Made by a program: the position numbers and the translations under genes. Shown here in pieces: positions 1-5,768 of a stretch of DNA of 17,312 nt (position 1 is the stretch's first letter; every line of letters begins with the position of its first letter). Location: NCBI GenBank assembly GCA_023250585.1, contig JAHFAK010000039.1:1-17312 (forward strand), in the 5' to 3' direction. The stretch is from Deltaproteobacteria bacterium (lineage in GTDB: Bacteria; Bdellovibrionota_F; JAHFAK01). The notes below the pieces were generated by a model. That model was given only the letters and a program-made list of their open reading frames with translations, had not been told where the DNA came from and searched no databases.

Positions 1-8
1 TGCTCCAT
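1..8 (-). CDS. Start of a gene running off the left edge
   Basis: Only the first codons are visible (ATG GAG CA.). The ATG overlaps the TAA stop of the upstream 56-aa membrane protein by one base (TAATG), a standard translational coupling arrangement, so a further operon gene is expected to the left. It could also be the continuation of the same membrane protein after a frameshift. Nothing can be said about the product. Confidence 0.3.
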
Positions 9-178
9 TACTCAGTGTCTTCACCTTCATCAAGGTCCGTAGTTGAAAGATCTTTTTTTAGGATAATTGAGGACTGTATTTCCTTGGTGAAGAGCATTCG
101 TGATAGTACCATGAGAGCGCTGGTAATTATAAAAATGCCGATAAAAACTCCCAATAAAATTTTATTACTTAACTTCAT
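8..178 (-). CDS. Small single-span membrane protein (56 aa)
   Basis: The protein starts MKLSNKILLG and has one hydrophobic helix at about residues 7-26, followed by a polar tail ending in an acidic stretch (DLDEGEDTE). The ATG at 178 is chosen because AAAGGAAA lies about 7 nt upstream; an upstream ATG at 232 would add 18 polar residues before the helix and has no better ribosome site. The gene overlaps the end of the GntR gene by 14 nt, so the two are probably translationally coupled. The N-terminal pattern resembles the start of longer membrane proteins that I recall next to GntR/ABC operons in Bacteroidetes, which would make this a shortened or split version; that is recollection only. Function is unknown. 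Confidence 0.6.
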   Translation of the reverse strand: MKLSNKILLGVFIGIFIITSALMVLSRMLFTKEIQSSIILKKDLSTTDLDEGEDTE

Positions 179-554
179 GAGTATTTCCTTTCTTTTTTGT
201 TCTGAATTTTTGGTAGAGTTCTTTGAGATCATTCAAACTCACCTGCAATAACTCCATTTTGTGAAAAACATGCGGTAGTTCATTATCAATAAATCTGCCC
301 ATTTTTAATTTTATAATAGTATCATATGCATTGTTTGTTACAAAATATCCTATTCCCCGTTGGTTATAAATAATTTTTCTTTCTTCGAGATACGCATATG
401 TCCTCATCACCGTATTTGGATTGACCTCAAGATTTATTGCTAATTCACGTACCGAAGGAATTTTTTCTTCTGATTCTAATTCCTTACTCAAAATCAGATC
501 ACTCACATGATCAGCTATTTGTAAATAGATTGCTTCATTTTCTCTAAATTTCAT
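165..554 (-). CDS. GntR-family regulator, YtrA-like (129 aa)
   Basis: This is a short one-domain transcription factor. It begins with the GntR winged helix (IYLQIADHVSDLI, then IPSVRELAINLEVNPNTVMRTY as the helix-turn-helix, then the wing around RGIGYFV) and continues into a short helical tail of about 50 residues. That is the size of the YtrA subgroup, which lacks a large effector domain and usually controls ABC exporters. The start at 554 is supported by AGAGGTG just upstream. A longer version from 587 would begin inside the left arm of the palindromic repeat and lacks a ribosome site. It lies downstream of the ABC ATPase and permease genes and may regulate them; the operator is not proven. 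Confidence 0.85.
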   Translation of the reverse strand: MKFRENEAIYLQIADHVSDLILSKELESEEKIPSVRELAINLEVNPNTVMRTYAYLEERKIIYNQRGIGYFVTNNAYDTIIKLKMGRFIDNELPHVFHKMELLQVSLNDLKELYQKFRTKKKGNTHEVK

Positions 555-582
555 ATGGACACCTCTAATACCAATGTTTTTC

Positions 583-707
583 GGCAACCTCTAAAAAGTG
601 CCCAGATACGAGGCGTCCACAGATGAGCAACCGGAGCGTATATGCCAATACGTGAGGATTGCGAGTTTGTGGACAACAAAGTAGATGGATAGTTTTTAGA
701 GGTTGCC
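583..707. repeat. 125-bp palindromic repeat (REP/MITE-like)
   Basis: Perfect 15-bp inverted arms (583-597 GGCAACCTCTAAAAA and 693-707, its reverse complement) enclose further nested stems: 615-621 with 668-674 (GTCCACA/TGTGGAC), 627-630 with 659-662, and 637-641 with 648-652 (CGTAT/ATACG). The element fills nearly all of the gap between the permease stop (711) and the GntR start (554). No open reading frame is inside. The inner composition (CCGGAGCGTA...TACGTGAGGAT) resembles a palindromic repeat I recall from several proteobacterial genomes. In the mRNA it would fold into a long hairpin that could separate expression of the ABC pair from GntR. Confidence 0.8.
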
Positions 708-710
708 ATA

Positions 711-1490
711 CTACATGACCTCAAGTTCTTTTAATCGGATATAACCAAGAATCCAAAAAAAGAATGTTGCACCAAAAAAGAACCCGGAACGAATTGTCGG
801 CCATATAACGCCGCGGGTGAATTCATTATACATTCCAAAAAATTTTAAATAGCTAAGATTTAAAGTATAGTTTCCCTGAAGGCCCTGCAAGAAATCACCA
901 TAGAGGAGCCAAATGCCCAGCCCAATGAATACAGAAAATATAATGGTAAAACTCATGATCGATAAACTCGTTTTGAGCAATGCCGTCCTTCTAAAATAAA
1001 TTGATCCAAAGAAATAAAGGGAATGCGCAAACAAAAATGTTCTGATAACTTTTATAATTTCTGTTTGAAAAGGATTAAAAATAGGAGTCGATATACTAAA
1101 CATATGGTAATTAATCCCCCAAGCAATAAAAGAAACCACAACTGAAAATAGAAGCGAGATAATAATAAATATAAAAGATGTCAGCATGAGTTTACTCATA
1201 TATTTCTCGGCAGGTGAAGCCGGGAGGAGTAAATAGTGAGCATCTATAAGCGGTTTATGGAGTTTTGATAAAACTGCATTTACCATAATAATTCCAGTAA
1301 ATAAAAAAAGTTTATAGTAAGATCCGACCGTATCAGCAATATCTCCTTGGGCAGTATGTGATACACTCGTAATGAGTACAATACCCGCAAAGAGTAAAAA
1401 TACACTTATAAAACTTTTGCTGTATAAAAAAATATCTATTTTAAGTAATTGCCAAACTCTTCCCAAACTCATGTGATTAGATGTGTGCAT
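711..1490 (-). CDS. ABC-2 type transporter permease (259 aa)
   Basis: This is a polytopic inner-membrane protein with about six hydrophobic segments (roughly residues 24-44, 60-75, 98-122, 143-163, 174-196 and 232-252). It carries the sequence LLLPASPAEKYMSKL after the second segment; I recall such 'LPAS..EK' segments from ABC-2 family permeases, often in Bacteroidetes. It starts within the last codons of the ATPase gene (14-nt overlap) and has a strong AAGGAGG site 5' of the ATG, located in the ATPase coding sequence, so the pair should be made together. It is expected to form the membrane half of an exporter. The substrate is unknown. Confidence 0.8.
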   Translation of the reverse strand: MHTSNHMSLGRVWQLLKIDIFLYSKSFISVFLLFAGIVLITSVSHTAQGDIADTVGSYYKLFLFTGIIMVNAVLSKLHKPLIDAHYLLLPASPAEKYMSKLMLTSFIFIIISLLFSVVVSFIAWGINYHMFSISTPIFNPFQTEIIKVIRTFLFAHSLYFFGSIYFRRTALLKTSLSIMSFTIIFSVFIGLGIWLLYGDFLQGLQGNYTLNLSYLKFFGMYNEFTRGVIWPTIRSGFFFGATFFFWILGYIRLKELEVM

Positions 1491-2337
1491 GATGATCCTC
1501 CTTATTAAAAATTTTTCCTATTTTTTCTCGTTCAGTAATAACAGCATTGAAGAGCAGTTCTAAATTCATTCTGTCTTCAACTTGATTATCACTATTTTCC
1601 GTAATAATTGAATACCCACCCAACATTTTTTCTGAAAAAAGTACTGATTGCTGATTTTCAATTTCTTTAGTTTCTACGACTTTTAATTTTTGTGCTACCG
1701 TAAACATATTCTCATTAAAGATTATTTTTCCATCATCGAGAATGATGACGTGATCGAGAAGATTTTCAAGATCACGAACTTGATGAGTAGAAATAATCAC
1801 TATTCGACCGTCGGTAAGATTGGAAGCTAACAGTTTACGAAATTCGCTCTTGGTTGGAATATCAAGACCATTCGTCGGTTCATCTAACAGTAAAAGCTTA
1901 ACTCCCGTAGCAAGGCCGAATGAAAGAAAGAATTTCTTTTTTTGGCCATAGGAAAGTGTTCGTAGATTACTTTTGAATGAAAGTGAAAATGTTTCGAGAT
2001 AAGAAATAAAATTGGTGTGTGAAAAATGCGGATACAGCGGGCTATAATATTTTTCATATTTTTCAATGGTTAACGATGGCGTATAAAATTCTTCAGGGAT
2101 AAGATAAATGTTTTGTAAAAAACTCACATCGCGTTTTTGTGGCGAAAATCCAGAAACGTTACACGTTCCTGTTTGTGGAAATAGTAATCCCGAAAGAATT
2201 TTGAAAAGCGTTGTTTTGCCCGCACCGTTTTTTCCTAAAAGTCCATAGATGTTGCTATCGGTTAATGAAAGATCGAGATCATTAAAAAGCATTCTATCCT
2301 GCTTGTAACGAAATGAGAGATTTTTAATTTCAATCAT
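1477..2337 (-). CDS. ABC transporter ATP-binding protein (286 aa)
   Basis: This is the nucleotide-binding subunit of the exporter. The Walker A motif is GKNGAGKTT (residues 35-43), the signature LSYGQ (128-132), Walker B LLLLDEP (148-154, catalytic Glu153), the D-loop NGLD (156-159) and the H-loop His185 in ISTHQ. The Q-loop position reads LIPEE without Gln, as in the GldA/YtrB-like branch with 'YLPE'. About 70 residues follow the core and end in HHAHI, which overlaps the permease start. AAGGAG lies 5 nt before the ATG. It is the first gene of the minus-strand operon and has its own promoter upstream. Confidence 0.92.
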   Translation of the reverse strand: MIEIKNLSFRYKQDRMLFNDLDLSLTDSNIYGLLGKNGAGKTTLFKILSGLLFPQTGTCNVSGFSPQKRDVSFLQNIYLIPEEFYTPSLTIEKYEKYYSPLYPHFSHTNFISYLETFSLSFKSNLRTLSYGQKKKFFLSFGLATGVKLLLLDEPTNGLDIPTKSEFRKLLASNLTDGRIVIISTHQVRDLENLLDHVIILDDGKIIFNENMFTVAQKLKVVETKEIENQQSVLFSEKMLGGYSIITENSDNQVEDRMNLELLFNAVITEREKIGKIFNKEDHHAHI

Positions 2338-2379
2338 AATGACTCCTTTTACTAATCACTGTATTATATAACTAGAACA

Positions 2380-2408
2380 CTAATATATAAGTACAAAAAC
2401 TTTGTCAA
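2380..2408 (-). promoter_or_regulatory. Sigma70-type promoter of the ABC operon, with AT-rich dyad
   Basis: On the minus strand a perfect TTGACA (2408-2403) is followed by a 17-bp spacer and TATTAG (2385-2380). The predicted start is about 35 nt upstream of the ATPase ATG. An AT-rich dyad (TTATATA at 2364-2370 and TATATAA at 2384-2390) overlaps the -10 region and is a candidate site for the nearby GntR regulator. The dyad is weak evidence because the region is very AT-rich. Confidence 0.6.
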
Positions 2409-2434
2409 CCATTTTTCGTATATTTTAGTAACAG

Positions 2435-2578
2435 CTCAGTTAAATGGGGGATTAAGTAATTTCTTTATGGAACTGGATCCCATGGTCAAGCCGTGGGATG
2501 ACAATTTGAGAGTGTTTCCCGTTTGTCATCCCGTGGCTTGACCACGGGATCCATCTTCATTTTTCCCTTATAACTGAG
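2435..2578. repeat. Nested palindromic repeat of the CTTGACC family
   Basis: Two 28-bp units face each other (2475-2502 minus orientation, 2525-2552 plus orientation). They are nearly identical, each having the form GTCATCCC...CTTGACC...GGGATCC. Outside them, 8-bp outer arms (CTCAGTTA at 2435-2442 and TAACTGAG at 2571-2578) with partly matching flanks suggest terminal inverted repeats of a small mobile element. A single related unit lies at 17084-17111. There is no coding capacity. The element fills most of the region between the ABC promoter and the secreted-protein gene. Similar units are, from memory, common in Rickettsiales and other bacteria. Confidence 0.8.
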
Positions 2579-2598
2579 GCATTACATATTTTATTATA

Positions 2599-2627
2599 TT
2601 GACTTACTGCATTTATTATTGTAGTAA
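2599..2627 (+). promoter_or_regulatory. Candidate promoter of the secreted 354-aa protein
   Basis: TTGACT at 2599-2604, a 17-bp spacer and TAGTAA at 2622-2627 lie 43 bp before the ATG. The -35 is good and the -10 is weak. It starts just after the palindromic repeat. Confidence 0.4.
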
Positions 2628-2670
2628 AAATTTCGTCTAACTCAGTAATATCTTAAGAAAGGAAGTTACG

Positions 2671-3735
2671 ATGAAATTACAAAAAATAAGCATTATTTTT
2701 TTCTTTGCTGTATTTATTTTAAATCATTCCTCGGTAAAAGCACATAGGGGGATATGTGAAAATGAACAATTCATAAAACTTAAATGCGAAGGAAAGAAAG
2801 AAAAATATTTTGACTGTTCAGTTCATTATAGAAATAAAATGCCGAGTGAAGTCGTCTGTAAAATATATAGTAATGACCTTGGTTGGAGACTTGTTGATAA
2901 AGAGGCATATATAGAACGCTTGTTTCTTGATACTCATCTCAATATTACTTCCTATGAAGTTCTTGAGCTATTAGGAACAAAGGTGAGTAATCATGAAGTT
3001 GATATGCTCGCAGAGAAGCTACCAAATACTCAGGATAAAATCAGTCCCGAATCAACACTCCCTTATAAAAATAACATCACGCTTAAGCATCAGTATTTTC
3101 AATGCCAAAAACCAGATGGAGATACTTCATACAATATCAATGAAAACTGCCTTATAGAAAATGGTACTCAATCATTTGAAGAATTATCAGAATCCATATT
3201 ATTTAATCCTCGAGCATGGGAAACATGGAGAATAGCTAAATCATTCTATCTAACAGAGTCGTGTAAGTTTGAAAATATAGAAACAATCAGAGAAGAAACA
3301 ACAAGAAATACTGACCCGCAATACTCCTTTAATGAATTTGAGATATACGAACAATCAGTTGATGGATCTCAAAAGAAAGTACGCTACGATGTCTCTTATA
3401 GCAATAAAACAAAAAATAAGGACCGAAATATTATTATAGGACAACTTTTTACGCGATCTATTTCAGAAAAAGATTATGAAACACTCTATAATACTGACGA
3501 ACTAACTATACGAGTCTTTGATAATAACCGACGATATCCTATGACAACTCTTATTATTAAGGATAAGGGGCTTGATACAATTCCAGAATATGTCTATCAG
3601 ATAACAAAAAATGGTTCTCTTGAAATATGGGGAAAAAAACCTGATGCACCTGTCCCTCAAAAATGGCTTGATCTTTATAAAGAAGTCCGCCTTGGACTCG
3701 TCAAAGCTATTGAGAGACATGAAGACAAAAAATAA
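2671..3735 (+). CDS. Secreted protein of unknown function (354 aa)
   Basis: I do not recognise this protein. It has a clear signal peptide (MKLQKISIIFFFAVFIL..., cleavage likely after VKA at residue 24), so it acts outside the cytoplasm. The first part of the mature protein holds four Cys (CENEQF, LKCEG, FDCS, VVCK), which could form two disulfides, and three more occur in the middle (FQCQ, ENCL, ESCKF). The second half is rich in charged and beta-type sequence (RYDVSYSNKT..., LTIRVFDNNRR) and ends in a helical Lys/Glu-rich tail. AAAGGAAG precedes the ATG with good spacing. It stands alone, convergent with the ATPase gene downstream. No terminator hairpin is obvious in the 86-bp gap that follows. 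Confidence 0.75.
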   Translation: MKLQKISIIFFFAVFILNHSSVKAHRGICENEQFIKLKCEGKKEKYFDCSVHYRNKMPSEVVCKIYSNDLGWRLVDKEAYIERLFLDTHLNITSYEVLELLGTKVSNHEVDMLAEKLPNTQDKISPESTLPYKNNITLKHQYFQCQKPDGDTSYNINENCLIENGTQSFEELSESILFNPRAWETWRIAKSFYLTESCKFENIETIREETTRNTDPQYSFNEFEIYEQSVDGSQKKVRYDVSYSNKTKNKDRNIIIGQLFTRSISEKDYETLYNTDELTIRVFDNNRRYPMTTLIIKDKGLDTIPEYVYQITKNGSLEIWGKKPDAPVPQKWLDLYKEVRLGLVKAIERHEDKK

Positions 3736-3821
3736 TGATTAAAAATTCGTAAATAGTTATGACGCATCTGTCTTGTAAAACAATGGCTTGGAGTAATTGT
3801 ATGCAAAGCTTTGATGGTATT

Positions 3822-5081
3822 TTAGAAAAGTTCCCAGACGCGAATATGAGATATTCCTTCTTTATTACCTAGTGAGAAATCATCAAGACTTACAACGATC
3901 TTCTCATAATTATCATTAATCTCTTCTAAATTTCCGAATTCTCTTTTTATGACTTTTTCATCAGACAAAGCGTATGCCACTTGGATATATTTTTTTTCTT
4001 TACCCTTTTCGATAATAAAATCTATTTCTTTACTCCCAATGGTTCCAACATAGAGCGTATAACCTAATGACCTATAGTAGAGATAGATACAATTTTCTAA
4101 AATATTTCCTGCCCCATAATCAAAACTCGAAGATAAATAATTTTTAAATGACAAATCATTTACATAATATTTTTTCCCTCGAGATAATATATTTTTTCCT
4201 TTAATATCAAAACGCTCAACTCCATGAATTAAAAAGGTTTGAGAAAGATATTCAATATAATTTGATATCGTTTCGAAATTAGTCTTTATTTTATGGCTAT
4301 TAAAATAACCTACCACGGTATTTATTGAGAACAATTTTCCGATGTTATCGATGAGAAATTTAAAGACAGTTTCCAAAAGATACGTATCTTTTATATTATA
4401 CCTTTGGACAATATCTTTGAAAAGAATCGTATTTTGTAAGGAAGTAACATAATTCGTTCTGGTCTCTTCATCATGTAATTTATACAATTCTGGTAAACCA
4501 CCGATCTTAATATATGAGAGATAACTTTCTTTGCTCAATGACAAAGAAAAATAATGACAATATTCTCCAAATGAAAACGGCATTATCTCAAATGATATAT
4601 ATCTTCCACTTAAATAAGAGGCAAGTTCACCTGAAAGAAGCTTTGAATTTGAGCCAGTAATAAATAACTCATATTTGTTCTTATAGTCTTGTGAAAATGA
4701 ATTGACTACCTTTTCCCAGCCATCAATTTCCTGTACTTCATCGAGAAATATAAAAATTTTTCCTCGAACTTTTAATTCTTTTTTATACAATTCAACAAGC
4801 TTCGAAAGATCTCGATATGTTTTTATATCATCAAAATCTACAAGTTCTTTATTAAGATAGAATATATTTTTTGCATTAATGCCTTGATTGATGAGCTCTT
4901 GAATGATTTGTCTTAAAATATAGCTTTTCCCGGTTCTTCTTTGTCCAACCAAGACTTTTATTAAATCATTTCCAATATATTTTTGAATTTTATTTAAATA
5001 ACTACTCCTTATAAAACCACAATCAATAGCTCGACCTTCCCAAAAATTATACTTATAGAGCTTTTTAACAATTTCAATCAT
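3822..5081 (-). CDS. DUF4143-type AAA ATPase (419 aa)
   Basis: The N-terminal ATPase domain has Walker A GQRRTGKS (residues 46-53), Walker B IFIFLDEVQ (109-117) and a sensor TGSNSK (142-147), followed by the LSGRY segment typical of the family. The C-terminal half matches the DUF4143 region: a restriction-endonuclease-like fold is suggested by E330 (LENCIYLYY), D354 (KEIDFII) and QVAY at 367-370, where the usual E-x-K is not intact. These proteins are common stand-alone accessory genes in bacteria and archaea, and their cellular role is not settled. No ribosome site is visible before the ATG; a near-consensus promoter lies about 35 nt upstream, so the leader is short. Confidence 0.88.
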   Translation of the reverse strand: MIEIVKKLYKYNFWEGRAIDCGFIRSSYLNKIQKYIGNDLIKVLVGQRRTGKSYILRQIIQELINQGINAKNIFYLNKELVDFDDIKTYRDLSKLVELYKKELKVRGKIFIFLDEVQEIDGWEKVVNSFSQDYKNKYELFITGSNSKLLSGELASYLSGRYISFEIMPFSFGEYCHYFSLSLSKESYLSYIKIGGLPELYKLHDEETRTNYVTSLQNTILFKDIVQRYNIKDTYLLETVFKFLIDNIGKLFSINTVVGYFNSHKIKTNFETISNYIEYLSQTFLIHGVERFDIKGKNILSRGKKYYVNDLSFKNYLSSSFDYGAGNILENCIYLYYRSLGYTLYVGTIGSKEIDFIIEKGKEKKYIQVAYALSDEKVIKREFGNLEEINDNYEKIVVSLDDFSLGNKEGISHIRVWELF

Positions 5082-5108
5082 ACTTTAAATTAACCATTTT
5101 TTATCTAT

Positions 5109-5130
5109 AATTTAAAGTATACCTTAAATT
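5109..5130. promoter_or_regulatory. 22-bp near-perfect palindrome, probable operator
   Basis: The 22 bases are palindromic apart from one mismatched pair: AATTTAAAGTA on the left arm mirrors TACCTTAAATT on the right. The dyad covers the -10 box of the ATPase promoter. One arm recurs at 5080-5094 as ATACTTTAAATTAAC (one mismatch to the copy at 5119-5133), overlapping the ATPase start codon. Such spacing suggests a repressor binding both sites, possibly autoregulation, but the regulator is not identified. Confidence 0.6.
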
Positions 5131-5143
5131 AACATAAAGTCAA
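5116..5143 (-). promoter_or_regulatory. Promoter of the DUF4143 ATPase
   Basis: On the minus strand TTGACT (5143-5138) is followed by a 16-bp spacer and TATACT (5121-5116). Both hexamers are near consensus. The predicted start gives a leader of roughly 28 nt. Confidence 0.7.
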
Positions 5144-5183
5144 GGAGATGGTTATAGGAATTTCTCACGTAAAGTTTTTCGAC

Positions 5184-5211
5184 TTGACTTTTGAATATTT
5201 TAGTGTATATT
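5184..5211 (+). promoter_or_regulatory. Promoter of the toxin-antitoxin operon
   Basis: TTGACT (5184-5189), a 16-bp spacer and TATATT (5206-5211) lie about 30 bp before the antitoxin ATG. It diverges from the ATPase promoter, with about 40 bp between the two -35 boxes. Confidence 0.65.
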
Positions 5212-5230
5212 AGAATATAATAGAATACAG
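5211..5230. promoter_or_regulatory. Direct repeats, candidate antitoxin operator
   Basis: TAGAATA occurs at 5211-5217 and again at 5221-5227, exactly one helical turn apart, just downstream of the -10 box. Ribbon-helix-helix antitoxins typically bind such 10-bp-spaced sites and repress their own operon. Assignment to this antitoxin is an inference from position. Confidence 0.4.
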
Positions 5231-5240
5231 GAGAAAATAT

Positions 5241-5483
5241 ATGCCAAGAGTAGTTACTTTACGACTAAAGGACGAAGAGTATAATTTTATTGTAGAAGCT
5301 GCTGAAATTGAGAATAGGCCTCTCTCAAATTTTATTACCACAAAAGTTCTTAAATTTATTGAAGAATCTTATTTTGTTGACTCTATCGAAATGGAACAAA
5401 TAAATATTGATAAAAAACTACGGGAAAAACTGCGTGTAGGTTCCCTCGATGCTAAAAAAATGAAGGGAAAATTTATTGGCTAA
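5241..5483 (+). CDS. Ribbon-helix-helix antitoxin (80 aa)
   Basis: The N-terminus has the ribbon-helix-helix pattern: a beta strand (RVVTLRL, residues 3-9), helix A (DEEYNFIVEAAEIE), the turn RPLSNFI and helix B (TTKVLKFIEE). It should dimerise, bind the operon's own promoter and neutralise the downstream toxin with its C-terminal tail (residues 45-80, charged, ending KGKFIG). AGGAG at 5229-5233 lies 7 nt before the ATG. The stop codon overlaps the toxin start by 8 nt. It belongs to the CopG/RelB-like class; the exact family name is not certain. Confidence 0.85.
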   Translation: MPRVVTLRLKDEEYNFIVEAAEIENRPLSNFITTKVLKFIEESYFVDSIEMEQINIDKKLREKLRVGSLDAKKMKGKFIG

Positions 5484-5754
5484 CTTTACCATATTTGAGA
5501 CAAATCGTTTTCAAAAAGATCTTACTGAAGATTTTCAAGGACAACAAAAAAAGATTTATACAAAACTCACTGAGTTTGTTTATCCTCAGCTCAGAGAAAA
5601 TCCTTATCTTGGCAAAAACATCAAGAAGCTTGTAAACTGGAAGCCTGATACATGGCGATATCGAATCGGTAATTACCGTTTTTTCTATATTATTGATGAA
5701 AAGAAAAAAATAGTTTTTATGATTACAGCTGAACATCGTAGGAATGTATATTAA
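5476..5754 (+). CDS. RelE/ParE-superfamily toxin (92 aa), TTG start
   Basis: The protein has the RelE/ParE fold pattern: strand FTIFETN, helical hairpin (residues 11-38), then PYLGKNIKKL, WRYRIGNYRFFYII and the final strand MITAEHRRNVY. Basic residues usual for ribosome-dependent RelE nucleases are present (R61, R63, R68, R88/R89) and Tyr92 is the last residue. The start is a TTG within the antitoxin's last codons; GAAGGGA upstream gives the ribosome site. A TTG start and the overlap would keep toxin made below antitoxin. Whether it cleaves mRNA or acts on gyrase (ParE) cannot be decided here, though H87, R88 and Y92 favour a RelE-type RNase. Confidence 0.85.
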   Translation: MANFTIFETNRFQKDLTEDFQGQQKKIYTKLTEFVYPQLRENPYLGKNIKKLVNWKPDTWRYRIGNYRFFYIIDEKKKIVFMITAEHRRNVY

Positions 5755-5768
5755 ATACTCAAAGCAAA

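Noticed and set aside
555-587. Longer GntR start at 587
   Set aside because: It would begin inside the palindromic repeat and lacks a ribosome site, whereas AGAGGTG supports the start at 554.
1884-2066. 60-aa frame inside the ABC ATPase gene
   Set aside because: It is an out-of-frame shadow over the conserved ATPase coding region, with no ribosome site.
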